A stretch of DNA of 10,233 nucleotides from Bacteroidales bacterium (GCA_029210905.1 JARGGF010000083.1:1-10233), one strand, 5' to 3'. Shown: positions 1-6,324, counted from the stretch's first letter. The notes: generated from the sequence alone by a model not told the origin. Program-made: numbers and translations.

Positions 1-576
1 CTCGATATGTTTCATGATGGTATTCTGCCCACATGGAAGCTTTTGGTCTTTTGGAACATAAGTTTTCATAAATCGCTCGAAATCTGCAAGAAATTTATAA
101 TCCAGTAGCGAAAGATAAATATCCGAAGCATTGAACTTTGATTTTAGAAATTCTTGGACATATCGCTTTGTTGTATAGTAATTTTTCAAGGTACCCCATT
201 CTAAAGTGTTTTCGTTTACCTTATTATGATAATCGAAAAGTGAAATGAGCGAATGTTCTTTTTCTTCTACTCCACAGAATTTGTTCTTTACCAAATCGGC
301 TGTTATAAGTTTCTTTTTTAATTGTAGTTCCTGGTAACATTGAACCAATTGGCTTCGAACCTGTTCAAGGTAGTTATTTAACATTTTGATTTCATTACTT
401 TTGCCTTTAGCCATTCCTTTGGCATCATTCCAGTTATTGGTCAAGATGTCTCTCTTTAGCGAAACATCTGTTCGTTTTCCATCGACAGTTATTCTGACAT
501 AAATTGGGGCTTTTCCATCTTTCCCTTTGTATTTTCTAAGATAAAATACTATTCCGAAGGTGTTTGTTGTTTTCAT
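1..576 (-). CDS. Tyrosine recombinase (integrase), N-terminal part; C-terminus outside window
   Basis: The frame is open from an ATG at 576 down to base 1, giving 192 residues that begin MKTTNTFGIVFYLRKYKGKD. Residues about 8-90 look like the Arm-DNA-binding domain of Bacteroidota integrases: a beta-rich start with PIYVRITVDGKR, then DILTNNWND. Residues about 108-192 look like the SAM-like core-binding domain. The catalytic domain with its Arg/His/Tyr residues would lie to the left of base 1 and cannot be checked. The ATG is supported because the preceding in-frame stretch reads ATG-AAA-TAA, which stops at once. The gene faces away from tRNA-Pro, as integrases of elements inserted at tRNA 3' ends commonly do. 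Such proteins excise and insert mobile elements by strand exchange at att sites. Whether the gene is intact is unknown. The family call is made from memory of the domain pattern. Confidence 0.9.
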   Translation of the reverse strand, partial: MKTTNTFGIVFYLRKYKGKDGKAPIYVRITVDGKRTDVSLKRDILTNNWNDAKGMAKGKSNEIKMLNNYLEQVRSQLVQCYQELQLKKKLITADLVKNKFCGVEEKEHSLISLFDYHNKVNENTLEWGTLKNYYTTKRYVQEFLKSKFNASDIYLSLLDYKFLADFERFMKTYVPKDQKLPCGQNTIMKHIE

Positions 577-601
577 ATTATTTCATTTTAAAGTGAATAG
601 T

Positions 602-651
602 TTATTTTGATGTTGTTATTTTGATTTTTATTCAAAAAACTGTATCAAAAT
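602..651. repeat. TTATTTTGAT direct repeat with inverted copy
   Basis: TTATTTTGAT occurs at 602-611 and 616-625 (period 14), and the inverted core ATCAAAAT lies at 644-651. The nearest copy is about 25 bp upstream of the integrase start, where a repressor or recombination-accessory protein could bind. In AT-rich DNA this could also be chance. Confidence 0.3.
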
Positions 652-716
652 CCTTTAAAACGAATCAATAAAAATGATTGTATATACCTTTAATACTAAC
701 ACTTACATTGATTTCT

Positions 717-760
717 GTGCCCAAATGTATAATTAAAAAATGGGGCACCGAATAGGGCAC
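717..760. repeat. GGGCAC direct and inverted repeats, candidate integrase-binding sites
   Basis: GGGGCAC at 742-748 and AGGGCAC at 754-760 are direct repeats spaced 12 bp apart. GTGCCC at 717-722 is the same core in inverted orientation. These are rare GC-rich islands in very AT-rich DNA, sitting between the integrase and the tRNA 3' end. That placement fits arm-type binding sites of a tyrosine recombinase. The function is inference. Confidence 0.4.
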
Positions 761-805
761 AATTAGATTGAAATAATATGATTTGAATTGATAGGGGAAA
801 ATAAA

Positions 806-839
806 AAAAGCCCGAAAATCCTAAGATTTAAGAGCTTTT
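806..839 (-). terminator. Rho-independent terminator of the tRNA-Ser-tRNA-Pro unit
   Basis: On the minus strand AAAAGCTC pairs with GGGCUUUU (8 bp, one G-U). A small internal mismatch follows, then AAATC/GATTT closed by a UUAG loop. The 3' arm runs into seven Us. It starts 24 nt after the 3' end of tRNA-Pro and reads in the same direction. Confidence 0.8.
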
Positions 840-862
840 GTAGTGTTATGATTCTCACTAAG

Positions 863-937
863 TCGGGGTGGCAGGATTCGAACCTGCGACCTCCTGCTCC
901 CAAAGCAGGCGCGCTAACCGGACTACGCTACACCCCG
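863..937 (-). tRNA. tRNA-Pro, anticodon UGG
   Basis: The 75-nt cloverleaf has a perfect acceptor stem (CGGGGTG with CACCCCG) and discriminator A at 863. The anticodon stem CCTGC/GCAGG encloses TTTGGGA, giving anticodon TGG. The T arm CGCAGGTTCGAATCCTGC is canonical. CCA is not encoded, since CTT follows the discriminator. UGG decodes CCA/CCG proline codons and can wobble to others. The 3' end faces the integrase, so this gene is the probable integration target. It has no recognisable promoter of its own and appears to be transcribed with tRNA-Ser, 81 nt upstream. Confidence 0.97.
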
Positions 938-1017
938 AATATGTATTCTTTATAATTTTAAGAGCCTTCAACCGACCAACCCTAAACGGTAATTAGCCGT
1001 TCTTCCCTCTTTTATTT

Positions 1018-1106
<89 letters not shown>

Positions 1107-1119
1107 TCTAAAAGCGATG

Positions 1120-1150
1120 CAAAAGTATAAAATAGATTGTCATTACCAAA
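1120..1150 (-). promoter_or_regulatory. Bacteroidota-type promoter of the tRNA-Ser-tRNA-Pro unit
   Basis: On the minus strand TTTG (1147-1150) is followed after exactly 19 nt by TACTTTTG (1120-1127), a perfect match to the Bacteroidota primary-sigma consensus TTTG-N19-21-TAnnTTTG. The tRNA-Ser 5' end at 1106 lies just downstream of the expected start point. Confidence 0.8.
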
Positions 1151-1569
1151 ATTTTATTTGAATATATACAAAAAAATGTATGCTGTAATTATTCTTTCTG
1201 CGCCTGTTGTTTAGAAATCAACCTATTAAATCTTTTTTAAATATAGAAGACACAACAAAAGAAAAAGGAGTTTGTTTAATATTTATAGATGGCTATATAT
1301 TAAATACTCAATTCAGGATAGCCAGATATTCCCTAAATTTTTCAGCTTCATTTTTCCATCAGTTTAAATCGGTCTCAATTGAGCATCAAAAAATAGTTTT
1401 GCGATTTGTTGATTTAATCAATTAAATTAAAACTTTTACCATATTATTTTAATTACTAATCTTTTTTGACTATATTTAAGCGCATTTTACTTAAACCTAA
1501 CTCACTAAAAAAACGATCAACGCCTTATTAATTAAATACTTAAAGGCTGAAATCAATTAACCAATAAAC
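1151..1569. other. Intergenic region upstream of rpoD
   Basis: About 420 bp of AT-rich DNA lies between the divergent tRNA promoter and the rpoD start. The only open frame (1207-1425, plus) begins with TTG, has biased AT-rich composition and no recognisable domain, so I do not call it. A perfect TAnnTTTG match (TAGTTTTG, 1394-1401) may belong to an rpoD promoter. A second near match TATATTTA (1471-1478) also exists. Neither has a well-spaced upstream TTTG. Otherwise I see no RNA gene, hairpin terminator or repeat here. Confidence 0.5.
1394..1401 (+). promoter_or_regulatory. Possible -7 element for rpoD
   Basis: TAGTTTTG matches TAnnTTTG perfectly, but no TTTG lies 19-21 nt upstream. It would give a leader of about 160 nt before rpoD. 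This is a weak call. Confidence 0.3.
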
Positions 1570-2424
1570 ATGCGTCAACTAAAAATAACCAAACAAGTAA
1601 CTAACCGGGAAGCTGCATCTCTCGACAAATACCTTCAGGAAATAGGTAAGATTGACCTACTTTCTGCCGAGGAAGAGGTTGAACTTGCCCGAAAAATTAA
1701 ACAAGATGATTACCATGCCTTAAATAAATTGATTAGGGCCAACTTACGTTTTGTTGTTTCAGTTTCAAAACAATATCAAAACCAGGGGCTTACATTGCCC
1801 GATTTAATTAATGAAGGCAACATTGGCCTCATAAAAGCAGCTAAACGATTTGATGAAACCAAAGGATTTAAATTTATTTCTTATGCAGTTTGGTGGATCC
1901 GCCAATCAATATTGCAAGCTTTAGCTGAACAGGCCAGAATAGTTAGGTTGCCACTTAATAAGATTGGCTCTATCAATAAAATTAACCAGGCATTTTCAAA
2001 ATTAGAACAGGAATTTGAAAGAACCCCTACTCCGGAAGAAATTGCCAAAGAGCTTGATATTGAAGCTATTGACATTAAACAAATTATGAACAATACCGGG
2101 CACCATGTTTCTATGGATGCGCCCATCAGTCAGGACGAAGACAATAATTTATATGACATTATGTTAAGTAAAGACAGTCTCAGTCCTGAAAACGATCTTT
2201 TAAAAGAATCACTCAATAAAGAAGTAGAACGAATTTTATCAACCCTAACAAACCGCGAGGCAGAAATTATCCGACTTTATTATGGTTTAAATGGTAGAAA
2301 TGCCCTGACTTTAGAGGAAATAGGCGAAAAATTTGATCTCACCAGGGAACGCGTAAGGCAAATTAAAGGCAAAGTAATTAAAGTCCTAAAATCAAGAAGT
2401 AAAATACTAAGATCTTATCTTTAA
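1570..2424 (+). CDS. rpoD: RNA polymerase sigma-70 family factor, RpoD/SigA-like
   Basis: This 284-aa sigma factor directs core RNA polymerase to promoters. The N-terminus MRQLKITKQVTNREAASLDK is typical of Bacteroidota primary sigma factors. Region 1.2 spans about 16-48 (LDKYLQEIGKIDLLSAEEEV). Region 2 spans 52-122, with NLRFVVSVSKQYQNQGL, DLINEGNIGLIKA and the promoter-melting YAVWWIRQSILQAL (105-118). Region 3 is about 132-206 and region 4 about 217-284, with the helix-turn-helix LTLEEIGEKFDLTRERVRQI. Region 1.1 is absent, as is usual in the phylum, and the length is near the family norm of about 285-290. The end of region 4.2 is unusual: QIKGKVIKVLKSRSKILRSYL replaces the QIKEKAIRRLR-type helix that I recall for the primary factor. 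It looks about two residues shorter and lacks a final Gly. It could therefore be the housekeeping factor of a divergent lineage or a paralogue. The gene stands alone, with 151 bp to the next gene. Confidence 0.93.
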   Translation: MRQLKITKQVTNREAASLDKYLQEIGKIDLLSAEEEVELARKIKQDDYHALNKLIRANLRFVVSVSKQYQNQGLTLPDLINEGNIGLIKAAKRFDETKGFKFISYAVWWIRQSILQALAEQARIVRLPLNKIGSINKINQAFSKLEQEFERTPTPEEIAKELDIEAIDIKQIMNNTGHHVSMDAPISQDEDNNLYDIMLSKDSLSPENDLLKESLNKEVERILSTLTNREAEIIRLYYGLNGRNALTLEEIGEKFDLTRERVRQIKGKVIKVLKSRSKILRSYL

Positions 2425-2482
2425 TAAAATAAATTTGAGATTCTATTCAATAATTTGTATATTCAAGTATTAATATTAAAAC

Positions 2483-2490
2483 TAAATTTG
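2483..2490 (+). promoter_or_regulatory. Possible -7 element for the SPFH gene
   Basis: TAAATTTG is a perfect TAnnTTTG match. The nearest upstream TTTG (2454-2457) is 25 nt away, longer than the usual 19-21, so the pairing is doubtful. It lies 85 nt before the next start codon. Confidence 0.35.
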
Positions 2491-2575
2491 GTAAACTTTT
2501 CTCCTTGCTTAAGGAAAATTCTTATTAAAAAAAACCCGGTAAAGGGTTAGTACAGAAAATTTTAAAACATTAAAC

Positions 2576-3682
2576 ATGGGATTATTTGACAAGCTTAAAG
2601 GCGAATTAATTGACATTATTGAATGGCTCGATTCGTCAGACGATACGATGGTTTACCGTTTCGAGAGAAGAGGTAATGAAATAAAAAATGGGGCACAACT
2701 AACTGTAAGAGAATCACAGGTAGCCGTTTTTATAAATGAAGGCGAGCTTGCCGATGTTTTCCCTCCAGGAAGATATCAGCTAACTACTCAAAACTTGCCC
2801 ATTCTTTCTACCTTAAAAGGTTGGATGCATGGTTTTAACAGCCCTTTTAAAGCCGAGGTGTATTTTATTAACACAAAGCGTTTTACAAATCAAAAATGGG
2901 GAACACCCAATGTATTTTATATCAGGGATGCAGACTTTGGCAGGGTAAGCCTTAGAGCCTTTGGTACTTATACAATGAAAGTTACCGATCCTGTTAAATT
3001 TATTAAAGAAGTTGCTGGCACATCAGGTGAATTTACTACTGATGAAATAAAAAATGAAATGCGAAGCCTTATTATCACCAGGTTTATCGATGCTATTGGT
3101 GAAAGTAAACTAGCACTTCTTGACTTCGCTCAAAACTACAAGGACTTATCAGATTTCTGCCAGCAAAAACTAGGTGAAGAATTTACAGAATACGGTTTAG
3201 AGATCACCAAATTCCTTATTTCAAGCATCAGCCTGCCTGAAGAATTGCAGAAAAAACTGGATGAAGGCACCGGTATGAATATGCTTGGAGACATGAATAA
3301 GTATGCCCAAATGAAAGGCGCTGATGCCATGTCAAATGCTGCAACAAATACCGGTGGCGGCGGTGGTGTTGAAGGTATGATGGGAATGGCCATGATGCAA
3401 CAAATGATGAACCAGCAAAACCAACAAAACCAGCAAAATCAACAAAAAGGGGTTACCAATCCACCCCCTCCACCTCCTGGTGCTCAATATTTTGTTTCCA
3501 TTTCTGGTCAACAAGCTGGCCCATTTGATTTGAATACACTTAAACAAATGATAACTCAAAATCAAATCAATAAAGAAACGTTTGTTTGGAAAGAAGGAAT
3601 GGCCAATTGGCTGGCAGCATCTCAAGTTCCTGAAGTTGCAGCATTGTTTGGATCAGTTCCTCCTCCTCCACCACCTCAATAA
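2576..3682 (+). CDS. SPFH/Band 7 (YdjI-like, 'virion core protein'-type) protein with C-terminal GYF_2 domain
   Basis: This 368-aa protein has an N-terminal SPFH domain of the Band_7_1/YdjI type at about residues 20-225. Landmarks are MVYRFERRGNEIKNGAQLTV, VAVFINEGELADVFPPGRY, YFINTKRFTNQKWGTP and RAFGTYTMKVTDP. Residues 260-264 are five glycines. A Met/Gln-rich linker follows, ending in four NQQ repeats (279-290). Hexaproline 296-301 precedes a GYF_2/DUF4339 domain (about 304-358: YFVSISGQQAGPFDLNTL, FVWKEGMANWLAA), and a second hexaproline (362-367) ends the protein. There is no signal peptide or transmembrane segment, so it is probably cytosolic and membrane-associated. SPFH proteins scaffold membrane microdomains; B. 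subtilis YdjI, encoded with PspA and YdjG, acts in membrane-stress localisation. The following gene is a YdjG-like zinc-ribbon membrane protein 79 bp downstream, which supports that role. No start other than 2576 is needed. The substrate or partner is inference; the domain calls are firm. Confidence 0.88.
   Translation: MGLFDKLKGELIDIIEWLDSSDDTMVYRFERRGNEIKNGAQLTVRESQVAVFINEGELADVFPPGRYQLTTQNLPILSTLKGWMHGFNSPFKAEVYFINTKRFTNQKWGTPNVFYIRDADFGRVSLRAFGTYTMKVTDPVKFIKEVAGTSGEFTTDEIKNEMRSLIITRFIDAIGESKLALLDFAQNYKDLSDFCQQKLGEEFTEYGLEITKFLISSISLPEELQKKLDEGTGMNMLGDMNKYAQMKGADAMSNAATNTGGGGGVEGMMGMAMMQQMMNQQNQQNQQNQQKGVTNPPPPPPGAQYFVSISGQQAGPFDLNTLKQMITQNQINKETFVWKEGMANWLAASQVPEVAALFGSVPPPPPPQ
3410..3445 (+). 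repeat. Four 9-bp repeats encoding (NQQ)4
   Basis: Four tandem 9-mers AACCAGCAA, AACCAACAA, AACCAGCAA and AATCAACAA encode residues 279-290 of the SPFH protein. The copies differ only at silent positions, which fits selection or slippage that kept the linker in frame. The linker separates the SPFH region from the proline-flanked GYF_2 domain. Confidence 0.85.
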
Positions 3683-3704
3683 ACTTTTTTAAATATAATT
3701 TATA

Positions 3705-3735
3705 AGAGATTGCAATCTATGCAATCTCTATTTTT
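3705..3735 (+). terminator. Intercistronic hairpin with short U-tract (terminator or attenuator)
   Basis: AGAGATTGCA (3705-3714) and TGCAATCTCT (3720-3729) form a perfect 10-bp stem with a 5-nt ATCTA loop, followed by A and five Ts. It lies 23 nt after the SPFH stop and 33 nt before the next start. I see no separate promoter after it. It may therefore be a leaky terminator that lowers expression of the downstream gene, or an RNA-stabilising stem. Confidence 0.65.
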
Positions 3736-3761
3736 ATATCTAAATCTAATATTATAAACCT

Positions 3762-4868
3762 ATGGAAACTGACAAAAAAAGTGGATTTAAGGAAGGTGAG
3801 ATCATTTGTAATCAATGTGGTGCTAAACTCGTTTTTGCACCTGGCACAAACAGCCTTACTTGCGAGTTTTGTGGGGCAGTTAACGAGATTGAACTTAAAA
3901 AAACCATAATTGAAGAAATTGACTATTTATCGTTCATCGCAAACAAAGCAGAAAATGCTGATACTATTGAAGTACACACCATAAAATGCGATACTTGCGG
4001 GGCACAAACAACTTTTGATGAAAATGTAACAGCGTCAAATTGTGATTTCTGCGACAGCCCTCTAGTGGCTACAAGGGGCGAAACTTCAAAAATACTTGAG
4101 CCCGAATTGATGCTTACATTTAAAGTAAACGAAAAGGAAGGCAAAGACCTTTTTAAAACCTGGATTCGAAAAATTTGGTTTGCTCCAAATGATTTAAAAA
4201 AATACGCCTATCAAAAAGACAAGCTGAAAGGAGTATATTTACCCTACTGGACTTACGATTCAAATACTATAACCCATTATAAAGGCCAACGCGGTGATGA
4301 CTATCAGGTACAGGAAAAATACACCAACGATAAAGGCGAAAGTGCCACAAGAACTGTTACTAAAACTGAGTGGAGCTATAGAAATGGGACGGTCCATAAC
4401 ACTTTTGACGATGTACTGGTGGTGGCAAGCAACTCATTACCAAAAAAATACGTATACAAACTGGAGCCCTGGGACTTGCAGGAGCTAACCGGTTTTGAAC
4501 AAAAGTATCTGGCAGGTTTTAAAGCTGAAAGCTATGGCGTTACAGTTCAGCAAGGCTTTGAAGAAGCTCAGGAAATAATGCAGGATGATATTGATACTTC
4601 AATTCGGCGGGACATAGGTGGTGATCATCAGCGAATAAATTCTAAGAACACTACATATAATGACATTACTTTCAAACACATATTGCTCCCAATTTGGTTA
4701 AGTGCCTACCGATACAATAACAAAGTATACCGTTTTATGATTAACGGACGGACTGGCGAAGTTCAAGGCGAACGCCCATACAGCTGGATTAAAATAACAC
4801 TTGCAAGCTTATTAGCTGCAGCTATTATCGGGTTAATAGTATTCCTTGTTAAGAAATACGGAAACTAA
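3762..4868 (+). CDS. Double zinc-ribbon protein with C-terminal membrane helix (YdjG-like, TFIIB-type zinc ribbon)
   Basis: This 368-aa protein carries two CxxC...CxxC zinc ribbons near the N-terminus: C16/C19 with C34/C37, and C76/C79 with C94/C97. A middle region of about 240 residues with many aromatic and charged residues follows (KLKGVYLPYWTYDSNTITHY, then HILLPIWLSAYRYNNKVY and INGRTGEVQGERPYSW). A single hydrophobic segment at about 345-363 (ITLASLLAAAIIGLIVFLV) is followed by KKYGN. This predicts a tail-anchored inner-membrane protein with its ribbons in the cytoplasm. Genes of this type are often auto-named 'primosomal protein N' or 'replication factor Y' because of the zinc ribbon. 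There is no helicase motif, so that name is wrong here. The partner is probably the upstream SPFH protein, by analogy with YdjG/YdjI next to PspA in Bacillus subtilis. The biochemical role is unknown. It lies convergent to pgi. Confidence 0.8.
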   Translation: METDKKSGFKEGEIICNQCGAKLVFAPGTNSLTCEFCGAVNEIELKKTIIEEIDYLSFIANKAENADTIEVHTIKCDTCGAQTTFDENVTASNCDFCDSPLVATRGETSKILEPELMLTFKVNEKEGKDLFKTWIRKIWFAPNDLKKYAYQKDKLKGVYLPYWTYDSNTITHYKGQRGDDYQVQEKYTNDKGESATRTVTKTEWSYRNGTVHNTFDDVLVVASNSLPKKYVYKLEPWDLQELTGFEQKYLAGFKAESYGVTVQQGFEEAQEIMQDDIDTSIRRDIGGDHQRINSKNTTYNDITFKHILLPIWLSAYRYNNKVYRFMINGRTGEVQGERPYSWIKITLASLLAAAIIGLIVFLVKKYGN

Positions 4869-4876
4869 CGAAAATA

Positions 4877-4914
4877 AAAAAAGATTAGTGGTGCAGCTAC
4901 CACTAATCTTTTTT
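4877..4914. terminator. Bidirectional intrinsic terminator between convergent genes
   Basis: A perfect 16-bp inverted repeat (4877-4892 with 4899-4914; core GATTAGTGGT / ACCACTAATC) has a 6-nt GCAGCT loop, six As on one side and six Ts on the other. It therefore works on both strands. It ends 8 bp after the zinc-ribbon gene stop and lies 24 bp beyond the pgi stop, serving both. Confidence 0.92.
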
Positions 4915-4938
4915 ATCCTAACATTAGTACTATTAGCA

Positions 4939-6291
4939 CTATTCTGCTTGAAGTCGTTTATTGATAGCCAATGTGTCCTCTTCAAATCCTGGCTTACCAA
5001 GTAGGGCAAACATGTTTTTCTTGTACCCCTCAACTCCAGGCTGGTCAAATGGATTTACATCAAGCATATAACCGCTTATTCCACAGGCTTTTTCGAAAAA
5101 ATAAATTAATTGTCCAATATAAAATTCAGAAATTTCGGGAATTTCAATGCGGATATTAGGTACACCTCCATCAATATGTGCTAGTTTAGTTCCAAGCTCC
5201 GCCATCTTATTCACGTCATCCACATTCCGTCCTGCCAAAAAATTAAGGCTGTCGAGATCGTGCTCATCTTTAGGTACTTGCACTTTATATTTGGTGTTAT
5301 TCACAGAAACAACTGTTTCAAAAATATTTCGTAACCCTTCTTGAATGTATTGGCCCATTGAATGCAAATCAGTTGTAAAATTAACACTTGCAGGGAAAAT
5401 CCCTTTTTCCTCTTTGCCTTCGCTTTCTCCATAAAGTTGCTTCCACCACTCAGCTATAAAATGCAGTTTAGGGTTGTAATTTACCATAATTTCAGTAGTC
5501 TTGCCTTTTACATACAGCGCATTACGTGCAGCTGCATATTTTGCAGCAAGATTTTGATCAATGGATACCGAATTATCAGTTTCAGCATACATTTTTTTTG
5601 CACCAGCCACCAATTTATTAATATCAAAGCCTGCTACAGCAATTGGTAATAAGCCAACGGGGGTCAATACAGAATAGCGACCTCCAACATCGTCAGGAAT
5701 TACAAATGTTTTATAACCTTCATTTTCAGACAACTTCCTCAATGCGCCTTTTGATTCATCTGTGATTGCCACAATTCTTTTAGCAGCTTCTGCTTTGCCG
5801 AATTGCTGTTCCAGATCGTTTTTTAATAATCTGAAAGCCAATGCAGGTTCAGTTGTAGTGCCCGATTTAGAAATTACAATTATTGCCCATTTTTTATTTT
5901 CAAGATATTTTTTTAGCTCAAAAAGATAATCTTCACTAATATTATGTCCTGCATATATTATTTGTGTATTTCCAATGGAGGGTGTGGCATAATCAAAACT
6001 TCCTGATAATGAATCAATTACAGCTTTTGCGCCAAGATAAGATCCTCCGATACCAATTACTACAACTATTTCAGCAAGTTTTCTTAAATTATTAGCTGTT
6101 TCATTTACATCGGCTAATTGTTTATCTGAAATTTCATTTGGTAAATTGACCCATCCCAGATAATCATTACCTTTTCCAGTTTTTTCATGAAGAGCACTAT
6201 TGCATACCGGAGCTAAAGCCAAAAAATTATCAATTTCATTCTGGTTTACAAATTTGGCTATGCCTCCTAATTCTAATTTTATGTTTCCCAT
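4939..6291 (-). CDS. pgi: Glucose-6-phosphate isomerase
   Basis: This 450-aa cytosolic enzyme interconverts glucose 6-phosphate and fructose 6-phosphate in glycolysis and gluconeogenesis. It is of the short bacterial type (about 445-450 aa, as in Bacillus and Bacteroides). Visible landmarks are the sugar-binding loop IGIGGSYLGA (79-88), the phosphate-binding SKSGTTTE (141-148) and the first PGI signature DDVGGRYSVLTPVG (200-213), with Arg205. Further on are QLYGESEGK (286-293) with catalytic Glu289, His310 in TTDLHSMGQ, and the second signature GYMLDVNPFDQPGVEGYKK (407-425), with Lys424 as the catalytic lysine. All expected active-site residues are present, so it should be active. Start 6291 (MGNIKLELGG) matches the family N-terminus. 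It is a single-gene unit with its own -7 element 26 nt upstream and a terminator shared with the convergent gene. Confidence 0.98.
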   Translation of the reverse strand: MGNIKLELGGIAKFVNQNEIDNFLALAPVCNSALHEKTGKGNDYLGWVNLPNEISDKQLADVNETANNLRKLAEIVVVIGIGGSYLGAKAVIDSLSGSFDYATPSIGNTQIIYAGHNISEDYLFELKKYLENKKWAIIVISKSGTTTEPALAFRLLKNDLEQQFGKAEAAKRIVAITDESKGALRKLSENEGYKTFVIPDDVGGRYSVLTPVGLLPIAVAGFDINKLVAGAKKMYAETDNSVSIDQNLAAKYAAARNALYVKGKTTEIMVNYNPKLHFIAEWWKQLYGESEGKEEKGIFPASVNFTTDLHSMGQYIQEGLRNIFETVVSVNNTKYKVQVPKDEHDLDSLNFLAGRNVDDVNKMAELGTKLAHIDGGVPNIRIEIPEISEFYIGQLIYFFEKACGISGYMLDVNPFDQPGVEGYKKNMFALLGKPGFEEDTLAINKRLQAE

Positions 6292-6316
6292 TCTATTAAT
6301 TATTATAAATAAAGCA

Positions 6317-6324
6317 CAAAGATA
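6317..6324 (-). promoter_or_regulatory. -7 element of the pgi promoter
   Basis: TATCTTTG on the minus strand matches TAnnTTTG exactly and starts 26 nt upstream of the pgi ATG, giving a short leader. The -33 position lacks TTTG at 19-21 nt; a TTTG sits only 11 nt upstream. This fits a promoter with a good -7 and poor -33 element. Confidence 0.5.

Larger units (their letters stand above)
577..862. other. Integrase-tRNA junction, likely attachment-site region of an integrated element
   Basis: This 286-bp AT-rich strip carries no convincing gene. It holds the integrase leader, two copies of TTATTTTGAT (602-611, 616-625) with an inverted ATCAAAAT (644-651), a GTGCCC/GGGGCAC/AGGGCAC cluster (717-760), and the terminator of tRNA-Pro (806-839). 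The element boundary probably lies here or within the tRNA-Pro 3' end. The exact att core cannot be set without the other end of the element. I found no excisionase gene and no well-spaced TTTG/TAnnTTTG promoter for the integrase. Confidence 0.5.

Noticed and set aside
1207..1425. 72-codon open frame starting with TTG upstream of rpoD
   Set aside because: TTG start, no leader signal, no recognisable domain, composition like surrounding AT-rich non-coding DNA.
1881..2126. Antisense frame inside rpoD
   Set aside because: Fully inside a clear sigma-factor gene; a shadow frame with no domain.
3136..3625. Two minus-strand frames within the SPFH gene, one with polyproline and one Leu/His-rich
   Set aside because: They are complements of the Gly and Gln/Pro repeats of the real gene; low complexity and overlapping.
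4294..4488. Plus-strand frame inside the zinc-ribbon gene
   Set aside because: Out-of-frame shadow of a well-supported coding sequence.
3762..4868. Reading the zinc-ribbon protein as primosomal protein N' (PriA)
   Set aside because: No Walker A/B or helicase motifs, wrong length, and a C-terminal membrane helix; only the CxxC ribbons are shared.
2576..4868. Both proteins of the SPFH/zinc-ribbon pair being exactly 368 aa, as a sign of duplication
   Set aside because: The two sequences share no domain or alignable segment; equal length is coincidence.
4971..5649. Three plus-strand frames opposite pgi
   Set aside because: They lie antisense to a fully conserved pgi with intact catalytic motifs and have no start context.
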